Assembly (NCBI GenBank): GCA_027484835.1
Contig: JAIXSF010000471.1
Coordinates: 1 to 43,749 of the forward strand
Reading direction: 5' to 3'
DNA: 43,749 nucleotides
From: Rhizobiaceae bacterium
GTDB lineage: Bacteria > Pseudomonadota > Alphaproteobacteria > Rhizobiales > Rhizobiaceae
The translations under genes and the position numbers were made by a program. The first letter of the stretch is position 1. Each line of letters starts with the position of its first letter. Under the pieces are notes generated by a model. The model ran no database searches. It was not told the DNA's origin and was given only the letters and a program-made list of their open reading frames with translations. Of this stretch, positions 8,196 through 16,942 are shown one piece after another.

Positions 8196-9902
8196 GTGTC
8201 GTCGAACCAAAGTTTTCAGCGCCTGACTGCTCTGTCGATGTTCCCGCAGAGAACGCGGGACGACCCGTTCTCACTGGCAGACATCAGCTTTTTGTTGGGC
8301 AGGCGTTGGCGGATTCTCCTTTTCGCACCGCTGATCACCGTCAGCCTCACCGCTGTCTATATAATGACGGCCTCACCAAGTTTCGTGGCGTCAACCCAAC
8401 TGTTGATCTCACCGCATGTGGCGAACGGAGAAACATCCCTCGCACTCGCGGAAGACACCTTCATTGAGGGCGAAATCGAAATCGCGCGCTCTAGCGACGT
8501 TCTGTCGGCAACTGCCTCGCGCCTGAGCCTCACCAGCGATCCGCAGTTTACGGAGACGGCTTCCCTGCGGGAAAGGATCAAATCCGCGCTGTCCAGTCTA
8601 GTGACGACGCCAGAGCACAGTGGCACGGCTCAATCCCCGTCCGGCGACGCGCTCCTCGAAGTTGTTATCGACAAGCTGCGAAACGTAACCTGGGTACGCA
8701 GGATCGGGCGATCCATGATCGTCGAGATCTCTGCCTCTGCCGATGCGCCACAGCGTGCCGCCGAGATAGCCGATACGCTTGCACGCTCCTATATTTCCAA
8801 AAACATCGAGATGAAGTCGCGCGCTGCGAAGCAGTACAGCGACTGGCTTCAGCAGTTGGTCAACGAGCAGCAGAACGGGTTGACGAAGGCAGCAAACGAG
8901 TTGGCTGCCTTCCGGGCCAATCCCAAGGACCAGTACCGTCTGGCCGAGCTGGAAAGCCAGGCCCAGGCACGCCGCGCGTTGTTCGAAAGCACCTTGACCT
9001 CGTTTACCGAGGCGAGACAGCGCATTTCATCGCCCGTCTCCGACGCTACAATCGTGTCACCCGCGACTCCGCCTCAATCGAAGTCCAGCCCACGGTCGGC
9101 GCTCTTGCTTGCGTTCAGTCTGCTGACCGGAGCTGGGATGGGGCTCATCTGGGCGATCATCCGACATTCCGCAGATCGCCGCATCAGTGGAAGAACGCAG
9201 GTCGTGGAACTGGCCGGCACGCCAAAACTCGCCAGTATCAAAACCTTTTCAGCGCATCAGGAGGCAGGCCGCAAGCCGCCAGCCGATCCGACAAGTAAAG
9301 GTGCGCCTATTCGCCGATTGCCTGAGATGCAGGCTCTCTCACCCCTCCTTTTCAATCTGCGGAGGAAACGCAAGACAGCGATCGGAGTCACCGGCGTCAA
9401 TGAAGGTGTGGGCGCATCGACAATTGCGCGGGAGTTGGCTTTGCAGTCAGCGAGCGCGGGCGCCAGAACGTTGCTCGTGGACACCATCGGCGGTGAAGGA
9501 TCGCTGAGCCGCCTGCTCAATCACGACAGCGCCAAAGGTCTCTGCAAGGCGTTATCACGTGAAGCGAGCCTGGAACAATTCACTGTCGAACTTGCACCGA
9601 ACCTCTACTTCCTGCCTTGCGGCGCACGGGGCAGTGTCGCGCCGGCGCTGTGTCTGGGCGCAAGGACATCAGAGTTAACCGTAGCAGACATGAAGAACGG
9701 TTTTGAAATCGTGATCTTCGACCTCGCCTCGGGTGAAGTGACCACTGATGCGGCAGCGATCGGACCTGAACTCGATACCATGTTGCTGGTTGCCGCTCAG
9801 GGCCGGACAACAATCGACCAGTTGAGCAAGGTAGCATCAGACCTGCGACAGGTGGGGACGGATCTCGCCGGCACGATCCTGAACAAGACGTCAGGAGCGT
9901 GA
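8196..9902 (+). CDS. Polysaccharide co-polymerase, ExoP/Wzc-like with degenerate kinase domain
   Basis: The ~568-residue inner-membrane protein resembles ExoP/Wzc chain-length regulators. TM1 (WRILLFAPLITVSLTAVYIMT) and TM2 (ALLLAFSLLTGAGMGLIWAII) flank a periplasmic domain with coiled-coil stretches. A cytoplasmic BY-kinase-like domain follows. Its Walker A is GVNEGVGAST, with Ala where GKST is expected. The A' motif is LLVDTIGGEG, lacking the second Asp. Walker B (EIVIFDLASG) keeps one Asp. There is no C-terminal tyrosine cluster; the protein ends in LNKTSGA. It is also shorter than typical ~700-residue ExoP proteins. Kinase activity is therefore doubtful, while length control may remain. 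The start is uncertain: TTG at 8184 and GTG at 8196 are in frame, neither with a strong ribosome site. Confidence 0.85.
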   Translation: MSSNQSFQRLTALSMFPQRTRDDPFSLADISFLLGRRWRILLFAPLITVSLTAVYIMTASPSFVASTQLLISPHVANGETSLALAEDTFIEGEIEIARSSDVLSATASRLSLTSDPQFTETASLRERIKSALSSLVTTPEHSGTAQSPSGDALLEVVIDKLRNVTWVRRIGRSMIVEISASADAPQRAAEIADTLARSYISKNIEMKSRAAKQYSDWLQQLVNEQQNGLTKAANELAAFRANPKDQYRLAELESQAQARRALFESTLTSFTEARQRISSPVSDATIVSPATPPQSKSSPRSALLLAFSLLTGAGMGLIWAIIRHSADRRISGRTQVVELAGTPKLASIKTFSAHQEAGRKPPADPTSKGAPIRRLPEMQALSPLLFNLRRKRKTAIGVTGVNEGVGASTIARELALQSASAGARTLLVDTIGGEGSLSRLLNHDSAKGLCKALSREASLEQFTVELAPNLYFLPCGARGSVAPALCLGARTSELTVADMKNGFEIVIFDLASGEVTTDAAAIGPELDTMLLVAAQGRTTIDQLSKVASDLRQVGTDLAGTILNKTSGA

Positions 9903-9906
9903 GACC

Positions 9907-10923
9907 ATGCCTCAGCAAGATCTTCTGCTGCAACCTCGACAGGATGCAATCGAGACCCCCGTGGAGAGGAATGCCCCGACGGACCGCCGAGCGCGACTAC
10001 GGGGCGTGATTGGCATCGCTTCTGCCGGGAGGCCGACGGTCCTCACCCAAACAGTCCGAGATCTACAGTCACAGGGCGAACCAGCACTTGAAATCATTGT
10101 GTGCGTGCCCGGTGCTGAACATGCTGGCGACCTGCCCCAGCACTCGAATTTGCAGGTGATCTACGGACCGAACGGACTGACACGCCAACGCAATGCCATT
10201 TTGGAAGCCGCGCGCGGCCGGGCGGATATTCTGGTGTTTTTCGATGACGATTTCGTCCCGCATCGAGACTACGTGAACAATATTCTCACCGCCTTCGAGG
10301 ATCTTCCCAATCTTGTCATAGCCACCGGAACAGTGGTTGCCGATGGTATACTGGGCCACCCTATCGAACGGGCAGCCGCTCTTGCGCGTCTCGGTTCCTG
10401 TGAGGCGCCGGCGCAGCATGCAGCACCTTGCTACAATGCCTATGGTTGCAACATGGCAGTTCGCATTGAAACGGCGCGGGCCTCAGACATTTGGTTTGAC
10501 GAATCCCTGCCGCTTTACGGTTGGCTGGAAGATGTAGACTTCAGCCGGGCCATGGTACGTCACGGAGACTGTATGCGTTTGAGCGACGCTATCGGCATTC
10601 ATCTGGGCGTGAGATCGGGGCGCCAACCGGGCAAACGGCTTGGCTATTCGCAAGTCGCAAATCCTTGGTTCATGATGCGCAAGAAAACGCTCACCCGACC
10701 ACGCGGGCTTATCCAGATCACCCGCAATCTACTGGCCAATATCGTCGGCTGCGCTGTGAAGCAGGCACACATAGATCGGGCCGGGCGGCTGCACGGCAAC
10801 ATGCTTGCTCTTGCTGACTTGATAAGCGGCAGGTTGGATCCGCGGCGCATTCTGACCCTCGATCAGAAAGTCACAACGTGGCCGGCGGCAAAGGCAACAA
10901 CAACGGAAGGACCCAGAGGATGA
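9907..10923 (+). CDS. Glycosyltransferase family 2
   Basis: The 338-residue GT-A enzyme carries RGVIGIASAGRPTVLTQTV at the start of the fold, GLTRQRNAILEAARGRADILVFFDDDFVPH with the metal-binding DDD motif near residue 115, and an acceptor-side GWLEDVDFSRAMVRHGD block with the ED pair typical of GT2. It probably adds a sugar to the lipid-linked EPS repeat in the cytoplasm. An AGGAG lies about ten bases before the ATG, and the gene starts 4 bases after the co-polymerase stop. Its own TGA overlaps the next ATG (ATGA), so the two are translationally coupled. Donor sugar unknown. Confidence 0.9.
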   Translation: MPQQDLLLQPRQDAIETPVERNAPTDRRARLRGVIGIASAGRPTVLTQTVRDLQSQGEPALEIIVCVPGAEHAGDLPQHSNLQVIYGPNGLTRQRNAILEAARGRADILVFFDDDFVPHRDYVNNILTAFEDLPNLVIATGTVVADGILGHPIERAAALARLGSCEAPAQHAAPCYNAYGCNMAVRIETARASDIWFDESLPLYGWLEDVDFSRAMVRHGDCMRLSDAIGIHLGVRSGRQPGKRLGYSQVANPWFMMRKKTLTRPRGLIQITRNLLANIVGCAVKQAHIDRAGRLHGNMLALADLISGRLDPRRILTLDQKVTTWPAAKATTTEGPRG

Positions 10924-12308
10924 GCGCGACAAGAGTACGGAGCCGATCTTTCAAGCAAGCCTTAGTGGTCGTACTTGCCATAACCTTCAGCCTGCAAGCG
11001 TGGCAGGTCACGCGTGCAGAGGGCTATCAGCTGGTGGCGGAAGACAAGATCCGCCTGAGAGTTGTCGAATGGCGCTCGGAAGATGGCCGCTACAGAAGCT
11101 GGGAGGCCGTCGAAGGCGTCTATACGATTGACGATGCAGGCGACATCGCCGTCCCGGTTATCGGCAACATCGCGGCGATCGGGAAAACCACAACCCAGCT
11201 TTCCGAGGAAGTTTCGATTGCGATTGCCGAGCGAGCCGGTCTGCCCAGCCGCCCCTCTGTCGCAATCGAGATCGAGGAACACGCGCCGATTTTTGTCGTG
11301 GGATCGGTTCAGGCACCGGGCAGGTATGTTTATCAGTCCGGCATGACGACAATGAAGGCGGTGAGCGTCGCGGGCGGCTTCCTGCGGTCCCGCGGGGACA
11401 ATATCTACCTGCTGCGTGACCAGATCCAGGCGGCTGGTGCCTATCGTACGGCGGTGGTGGGTCAACGGGAACTGCTTTTGCGGCGTGCCCGGCTGACCGC
11501 GGAAATCGAGGGACGAAACGACTTCGACATTCCTGCTGAGCTGATAGGAACGAGCGGCATCGACAAAGCCAAGACCGATGAACTGAACCTGCTACGTCTG
11601 CGACAGAAGCAGCTGGATAGCCGGATCGCTGCAGCGGATGACTTGGTGCTTCTGTACAGCCAGGAAATTGCATCCCTGGAGGCAAAGATCCTATCGCAAA
11701 AGAGCCAAATCGATACAGCGCAGAGGGAGTTGGCCTCTGCCATCCAGCTGGTAAACAAGGGCGCGATTACCAACAGCCGGCAGCTGGCGATCGACCGTGA
11801 TCTGGCAACACTTCAAAGCAATCTACTCGACCTCGAAATTGCCCTGACGCGCGCGCGCCAGGCCGTCAGCGAAAGCAATCGTGAGAAGGCCAACCTCGTC
11901 TACGGACGCAACGCGGAAAACCAGCAGGAGCTGAACACAATCGATGCGGCATTGTCCCGCGCATCGATAGAGATGCAGGTGGCTCAGCTTCTGGGTCAGC
12001 AGGCAGGGTACAACGAGCAGTTGGCTCAGATGGAAGCGGCTGCCGACGAAACACGCAGCGAGCAAAGGACTTACCGCATTCTAAGAGCCAATGCCGATGG
12101 CGGCACAAGCGTGATCATTGGCGACGAAGCGACGCCTCTGAAGCCGCATGACCTCGTTGAGATCGGGATCAGCGCCTCACCAGTCAGCTCAACGGCAAAA
12201 AGACAATCCTCGAGCTTGGCCATGCCTTCGCAACCATCAACGCTGGCGCTCGATACCACTGCCGACAATCGGCATTTGCTGGGCGATGCATCCCAGCAGC
12301 AGCCTTGA
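10920..12308 (+). CDS. exoF: Polysaccharide export protein of the OPX family (ExoF-like)
   Basis: The 462-residue product has a signal peptide (hydrophobic ALVVVLAITFSLQAW, cut likely after RAEG). The poly-export domain follows: YQLVAEDKIRLRVVEWRSEDG, then YTIDDAGDIAVPVIGNIAAIGKTTTQL. An SLBB-like block comes next (APIFVVGSVQAPGRYVYQSGMTTMKAVSVAGG). The C-terminal half (residues ~190-380) is a long coiled coil. ExoF proteins of rhizobia have this layout and help move the polymer through the periplasm and outer membrane. No lipobox Cys is seen, unlike Wza. The ATG at 10920 overlaps the preceding stop and has GAAGGA upstream; an earlier in-frame ATG at 10878 would spoil the signal peptide. Confidence 0.88.
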   Translation: MSATRVRSRSFKQALVVVLAITFSLQAWQVTRAEGYQLVAEDKIRLRVVEWRSEDGRYRSWEAVEGVYTIDDAGDIAVPVIGNIAAIGKTTTQLSEEVSIAIAERAGLPSRPSVAIEIEEHAPIFVVGSVQAPGRYVYQSGMTTMKAVSVAGGFLRSRGDNIYLLRDQIQAAGAYRTAVVGQRELLLRRARLTAEIEGRNDFDIPAELIGTSGIDKAKTDELNLLRLRQKQLDSRIAAADDLVLLYSQEIASLEAKILSQKSQIDTAQRELASAIQLVNKGAITNSRQLAIDRDLATLQSNLLDLEIALTRARQAVSESNREKANLVYGRNAENQQELNTIDAALSRASIEMQVAQLLGQQAGYNEQLAQMEAAADETRSEQRTYRILRANADGGTSVIIGDEATPLKPHDLVEIGISASPVSSTAKRQSSSLAMPSQPSTLALDTTADNRHLLGDASQQQP

Positions 12309-12511
12309 TCGGATGAGCCATGCTGAGGAGAACCGGTCTTGCGTCTGTCAGAGCCGAGGGCATTCCGACCCGTTCCGCACGTAATGCAGTTGATGATCGG
12401 GCGCAATTTCAGCGTCGAAAAAGAAAGACTGATCGACAACGCTCCGGGCTTATACCCCCTTGGCGCTTCATACCTTCTCACTTTCACATCGCAACCAATG
12501 TGGCGTAGCCG

Positions 12512-13960
12512 GTGACCCTGGAAATCATAGGGATAATGACAGTATTGTTGGGGCTGGCCGGTGTCTGGGCCGGACCACGCTGGGCAGCGGCCTTGCTGAG
12601 CTTCTCCCTGCTTTTTGGTGCTGCTGCGGCAATCCAGCTGCCTGTACTGGGTGGCAACAGCGTCCAGCCGAGCCATGTGCTGCTGCTCTTTCTCTGCCTC
12701 AGTGTGGCGATGAGGCCGGCGCAATTTCGTGCCAGCGTTCTGAGCCTTGCGCATCCCAGTCCAGGCTACTGGTTCGCGGCTTACATCCTTTTCTCAGTGG
12801 CAACAGCCTTTTTCCTGCCTAGGATCTTTGCAGATGCGAGCCTTGTCTATTCTTCCGCTCGCGGTGCGAATTCGGTCATGTCAACGCTCGCTTCGCCCCT
12901 GGGGCCGAGTTCGTCCAATTTCACGCAGTCGTTCTATCTTCTCAGTGACCTGGCTTGCTTCGCCATTGTGCTTGCGCTCGCCAGAGCCGGAGAGCATCGC
13001 TTCCTCGCCCTCGCAGTGGTTGCGACATCGGCAGGTTGCTGTCTGTTTGCATTCCTCGATCTGATCACCTTCTACGCTGGCATACCCGAGACCCTCGACG
13101 TCATCCGGAACGCCAACTACACGATGCATACAGCGGACACCTTTGCCGGTTTGAAGCGCATCGTCGGGTCCTATCCCGAGGCCAGCTCGTTCGGTGCCAT
13201 TGCCTTGGCCCTGTTTACCTTCAATCTCGTTCTATGGCTGGAGCGCTACCCAGTGCGCCACCTGGGTCTTTTGACAATTGCGACGGGCGTTTTCCTCGTC
13301 ATGAGCACCTCGACGACGGCCTATGCTGCAGGTGGTGCAATCGGCATCGTCATCATTCTGTACAGTGTCCACGAGGTGTGGATAGGACGAGCTCGGTGGG
13401 CACACGTTACGTTTCTGTTTCTCTGTCTTGTGGTCGTGCCTTGTGTGGTGCTGGGGCTAATGCTTGTTCCCGACATCTGGCAAATGGTCACGAATGTCGG
13501 CGTTGAGGCATTTGCCAACAAACTTGGTTCGCAATCGGGCGAGGAACGGACGGCATGGAATGCGCACGCCCTAATCTCATTCGTTGACACCATGGGGATG
13601 GGTGCGGGGCTTGGAGCCGTGCGCGCCTCAAGTTTCGTCGTCGCTCTCCTCGCGAACACCGGAATTGCCGGTACTCTACTTTTTATGACGTTCGCCTATC
13701 GGCTCTATAAGCCGGCCGAGCGAATGGATATGAGCCGGCTGGACGAGGCCGCCATTGGCCGTGCAGCTTTGATGTCGGCGCTTAGCCAAATTTTCTCCGC
13801 CACCGTTGCGGGGACAAGCACTGATCTCGGTTTGCTTTTCAGTCTGGTTTCCGGCTTGGCCGCCGGCGCCATTGCCCGAGCAGCGTTAACCCACACATCC
13901 TCGGCATCACATGAGTTCGTCGCACCGCATCAAAGAGCTGGAGGGAAGAGCTTTGCCTGA
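12512..13960 (+). CDS. O-antigen ligase/polymerase-like membrane protein (Wzy/ExoQ type)
   Basis: The ~482-residue protein is almost wholly hydrophobic, with about 10-12 membrane segments and a larger central loop (residues ~190-240, including NYTMHTADTFAGLKRIVGSYPEASSF). This is the layout of Wzy polymerases and O-antigen ligases, which join lipid-linked repeats on the periplasmic face. Sequence conservation in this family is low, so the call rests on topology, the GSYPEASSFG block and position between export and transferase genes. GTG at 12512 opens the frame without a clear ribosome site; ATG at 12536 behind AGGGATA is an alternative. A 203-base gap without recognisable features separates it from the export gene. 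Confidence 0.8.
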   Translation: MTLEIIGIMTVLLGLAGVWAGPRWAAALLSFSLLFGAAAAIQLPVLGGNSVQPSHVLLLFLCLSVAMRPAQFRASVLSLAHPSPGYWFAAYILFSVATAFFLPRIFADASLVYSSARGANSVMSTLASPLGPSSSNFTQSFYLLSDLACFAIVLALARAGEHRFLALAVVATSAGCCLFAFLDLITFYAGIPETLDVIRNANYTMHTADTFAGLKRIVGSYPEASSFGAIALALFTFNLVLWLERYPVRHLGLLTIATGVFLVMSTSTTAYAAGGAIGIVIILYSVHEVWIGRARWAHVTFLFLCLVVVPCVVLGLMLVPDIWQMVTNVGVEAFANKLGSQSGEERTAWNAHALISFVDTMGMGAGLGAVRASSFVVALLANTGIAGTLLFMTFAYRLYKPAERMDMSRLDEAAIGRAALMSALSQIFSATVAGTSTDLGLLFSLVSGLAAGAIARAALTHTSSASHEFVAPHQRAGGKSFA

Positions 13961-14129
13961 TTGCAGAACTTCAAGCCGCCACAGATGCAGCTCACGCCAA
14001 CGACGTGAGACAGCGCCCCGCTCCCCGCTCCCTCGAATAGCCCAACCGACCAATAGCGTGAACCGGATGCATCTGGAGCATCGAGCAACCAATCGTCAAA
14101 AGGGGAGCAAGCTCAAAGACGGCATCCGC

Positions 14130-14426
14130 TTAGGCCGATGGAGGGTCGCCTTCGGCGGACGCCATTGTGGTCTGATCCACTCGACGTCGCCTCAAGCGCC
14201 GCAAAAACAGGTGCGCTGTGAACACGCCGACGAAATAGCTCAACTGCATCAAGACAAGAAACTTGACCGCCTCGACAGCTGTTGCGCCAAAGGTTTCGCC
14301 TCGCAACAGCAAGTATGTGACCCATACCGCGATGACAACCACAGTTACGAGAGCGAATGCCCAGGCACGAAGATAGAAACCCGCAAAAGCGGCGGCTGCC
14401 GATAGCAGGAATGCGCTGACTGACAT
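14130..14426 (-). CDS. Small 98-residue membrane protein in the EPS locus, possible ExoX/SyrA-type regulator
   Basis: Two or three membrane helices (SAFLLSAAAAFAGFYL; AWAFALVTVVVIAVWVTYLLL; AVKFLVLMQLSYFVGVFTAHLFL) precede a basic RRLRRRR stretch and a short polar tail. The ATG at 14426 is supported by AGAGGTGA about nine bases upstream. It is transcribed against its neighbours, convergent with the Wzy-like gene and divergent from the GT8 gene with a 142-base shared upstream region. Size, topology and position recall the ExoX/SyrA small inner-membrane modulators of EPS production in rhizobia, and the LMQLSYFVGV helix is reminiscent of them. I cannot confirm homology by eye. It could instead be an uncharacterised EPS accessory protein. 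Confidence 0.65.
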   Translation of the reverse strand: MSVSAFLLSAAAAFAGFYLRAWAFALVTVVVIAVWVTYLLLRGETFGATAVEAVKFLVLMQLSYFVGVFTAHLFLRRLRRRRVDQTTMASAEGDPPSA

Positions 14427-14568
14427 GCCCAAGTCACCTCTCCATGATCCGCTCCGCCGAGCAAGCCCTGAAGGCCATGGCCACGAATCGCCAAACGCAA
14501 CAACAGCGCAAGTATAGTACTGGGAAATTACCCTCAATATTCCGTAAAGAACAAATGGAGCAAAAATA

Positions 14569-15561
14569 ATGACGGGCCCAACATTCTCTGAAAGCCCGAT
14601 GGCCGCGCAGCCTCGGTCATCTTCGGCGGAGCCGGTGGTTGCCAAAGAACGGAATAGTCAGTGCATCGCCTATGTCACCGACGCAGAATATGCATTTCCG
14701 ACGATAATGTCCGCGGTTCAGGCAAGATTCCACAGTGCCGCAGCGACCGACATCTGCATCTGCACGTCCGAGGGGATCCCGGCTTTTTCGGAGCTCGAAG
14801 ATATCCTTGCGACGAAGAGGATCAGACTTCTGGACACGTCCGAAATCCTTTCGTCAAAACTGGCGCCGCTCGACGCTGGACACTTCATGGGGCGGATCAG
14901 CGTCAGCACCATGGCAAAACTTGTCCTGCCGGAAATATTGCCGACGCACTATACGCAGATCATCTATCTTGACGGGGACACGCAAGTCGTAAGTTCGCTT
15001 GAGAAGCTTGAACGGATCGACGCTGCGCCAGGGAAATTCTACGCAGCCCTCGACTATCTCGCACTTATCAATCTTCTCGAGCATGGGAAACGCAGCAGCT
15101 ATTTCAACGCCGGGGTGCTGAAGTTCAATCGTGAAAACTGGATTGGGGAAGAAGCATTCAACCTATTCCTCACCAATCCCGAACTTTGCGACGGAAAGCA
15201 TGACCAGGGCGCACTTAACTATGTCGCGGGCGACGCCCTCATCCTGATTTCTAACAAGTGGAATTTCCCAAAGCAGTTCCTCCATCTGGCTGACATGCAG
15301 AGCCTCGGAATTGTGCATTACATGGCACATCCCAAACCTTGGCACGGAACCTTCTTCCCGTGGTCGGCGACAGAGAGCAGGGTCTATCGGGACCTGAGGC
15401 GAGAAAGTCCCGTGTTCGACGCGCTTTATCGCGGCATCGGGATCGATCGTCAGCTCGTTTACAAATTTCGCTCGATACGCGAACGGATCAGGTCAGCGGT
15501 CCCTGGCCGCTATCAACGGCCGATCCTGCAAGACGCGTTATGGGGAAACTATCCGGTATGA
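14569..15561 (+). CDS. Glycosyltransferase family 8
   Basis: The 330-residue enzyme has the GT8 opening CIAYVTDAEYAFPTIMSAVQA, the STMAKLVLPEILPTHYTQIIYLDGDTQVV block with its D-G-D metal/nucleotide-sugar motif, FNAGVLKFNRENW, DQGALNY and HYMAHPKPWHG, which line the active site in this family. GT8 retaining enzymes use UDP-glucose or UDP-galactose; a hexosyl transfer to the EPS repeat is inferred. GGAG nine bases before the ATG supports the start. The TGA overlaps the ATG of a 37-codon small frame (ATGA). The ~30-residue N-terminal extension is polar and not part of the fold. Confidence 0.9.
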   Translation: MTGPTFSESPMAAQPRSSSAEPVVAKERNSQCIAYVTDAEYAFPTIMSAVQARFHSAAATDICICTSEGIPAFSELEDILATKRIRLLDTSEILSSKLAPLDAGHFMGRISVSTMAKLVLPEILPTHYTQIIYLDGDTQVVSSLEKLERIDAAPGKFYAALDYLALINLLEHGKRSSYFNAGVLKFNRENWIGEEAFNLFLTNPELCDGKHDQGALNYVAGDALILISNKWNFPKQFLHLADMQSLGIVHYMAHPKPWHGTFFPWSATESRVYRDLRRESPVFDALYRGIGIDRQLVYKFRSIRERIRSAVPGRYQRPILQDALWGNYPV

Positions 15562-15671
15562 ACCAAGCCACAACCACCGCAGCACTGAGCCCCAAAGTAG
15601 CAGTGGGTTGCGAAGCCTTGGGTTGGACGGCCAAGCGTTACAAGATCAGAGGCATGAAAGACAAATCATGA
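15558..15671 (+). CDS. Candidate 37-residue small protein bridging two glycosyltransferase genes
   Basis: This short frame starts with an ATG overlapping the GT8 stop (ATGA at 15558-15561) and ends with a TGA overlapping the next transferase's ATG (ATGA at 15668-15671). It thus fills the whole gap and could carry ribosomes from one gene to the next. The product starts MNQATTTAAL, has a central CEALGWTAKRYK and a basic tail (KIRGMKDKS), with no signal or membrane segment. No homologue is recognised. Chance is possible for so short a frame, but the double overlap matches the habit of this locus. Confidence 0.5.
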   Translation: MNQATTTAALSPKVAVGCEALGWTAKRYKIRGMKDKS

Positions 15672-16666
15672 AATTCGCCTCTCAAACATCCTCAAGCGTT
15701 CTCCATTACTCCAAGGCGCGGCTCCGGCAACTGATCAAATCGCGGCAACTGAGCTTCAACCTGCGCGAATCCGCGCTCGCGGGAGCCGGCCATGTCGTTG
15801 TCTGTGTGATCCGCAACGAAGGGCACCGACTGCCGTTCTTTCTCGACTACTATCGGCGACAGCGCTTCGACCATTTCATCTTCATCGACAATCAGTCAGA
15901 TGACAGCACCAAGAGCATCCTCGAAAACCAGAAAGATGTCTCAGTCGTTTCGGCAGCTGGGTCCTACAAAGCAGCCAGGTTCGGGAATGATTGGGTCAAT
16001 GAGGTGATCAACCGGCTCTGCCGAGACAAATGGGTTCTCTATGTCGATGCCGACGAATATCTGGTTTTCCCTCATGACGATTGCCGCAGCATCCGGGATC
16101 TGACGGCACATCTATCACGGCAGGGGCTGCAATCCTTGAGGGCGATCATGATCGACATGTATGGCCCCGGAAGGTTGGCCGACAATATCTGCGAGATTGG
16201 TGGCGACCCACTCACCGTCTGCCCACTCTTCGACCGATCGGGTTATATGAAGCACCATGATCCGGTGGAGAATACTACTTGGATAAAGGGTGGAGTTCGC
16301 GGGCGGATCTACTTTCGCGACCGCCTTTGGGATGGACCTGCGCTGAACAAGGTGCCGCTGATCCACGTTTCGGGCGAGCGGCTCTACCTCAAATCATCCC
16401 ATCAGATCTGGCCACTATCGCTCAATTATGCCGATCCGGTCGGCGGGCATGCCGTGACGGGCGCGCTGCTCCACTTCAAGTTTCTCTCGACCTTTGTCGA
16501 CAAGATAGCCGACCTCCACAATCTTTCCGAGCACACTGACGAATACGCAGCGTATGCGAATTCAGCAGGCAACGAAATCTTCTTGGGCGCAAACAGCCAA
16601 CGTTACCGCGGATGGGCCGATCTGATGGAAAACGGCTTGCTTGATGGCACAGACTGGCATCTTTAG
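15668..16666 (+). CDS. Glycosyltransferase of the GT2-like PF13704 type
   Basis: The 332-residue protein opens its catalytic fold with HVVVCVIRNEGHRLPFFLDYYRRQ, then HFIFIDNQSDDSTKSIL and WVLYVDADEYLVFP, whose D-A-D-E provides the metal-binding acidic cluster. This is the pattern of the Glyco_tranf_2_4 family, often annotated only as putative glycosyltransferase. The ATG at 15668 is chosen because it overlaps the small upstream frame and fits the family N-terminus. It is the last rightward transferase of the locus; 276 bases without recognisable features follow before the convergent acyltransferase gene. Specificity unknown. Confidence 0.85.
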   Translation: MKFASQTSSSVLHYSKARLRQLIKSRQLSFNLRESALAGAGHVVVCVIRNEGHRLPFFLDYYRRQRFDHFIFIDNQSDDSTKSILENQKDVSVVSAAGSYKAARFGNDWVNEVINRLCRDKWVLYVDADEYLVFPHDDCRSIRDLTAHLSRQGLQSLRAIMIDMYGPGRLADNICEIGGDPLTVCPLFDRSGYMKHHDPVENTTWIKGGVRGRIYFRDRLWDGPALNKVPLIHVSGERLYLKSSHQIWPLSLNYADPVGGHAVTGALLHFKFLSTFVDKIADLHNLSEHTDEYAAYANSAGNEIFLGANSQRYRGWADLMENGLLDGTDWHL

Positions 16667-16942
16667 CCTCGAACTATTCAGGTTGCCGTTTTGGATCAGA
16701 GCTCTGTAATCAGATAACAACAAGCCTCCATCGCTCACAGATCGCTCGTCTCTGAGCATGGCCTTGTGAAGAGCGGCCTCATCGGAGCCCCGCAACTGCG
16801 CGCTGGGCGAGGAACGGTAACTGCCACTGTGGTGATGTTCGCGTAACAATTCGGTCCCCGCCTCTGTAGAGGTAGCCTTCACAAGAACTGCGAGAACCAG
16901 ACTCATGGTTTGCCGGGGGCGCTCTTCGCTCTCCGAACACGC

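Noticed and set aside
16562-16906. A 114-codon minus-strand frame after the acyltransferase gene
   Set aside because: No ribosome site or family; overlaps the 3' end of the transferase gene on the other strand.
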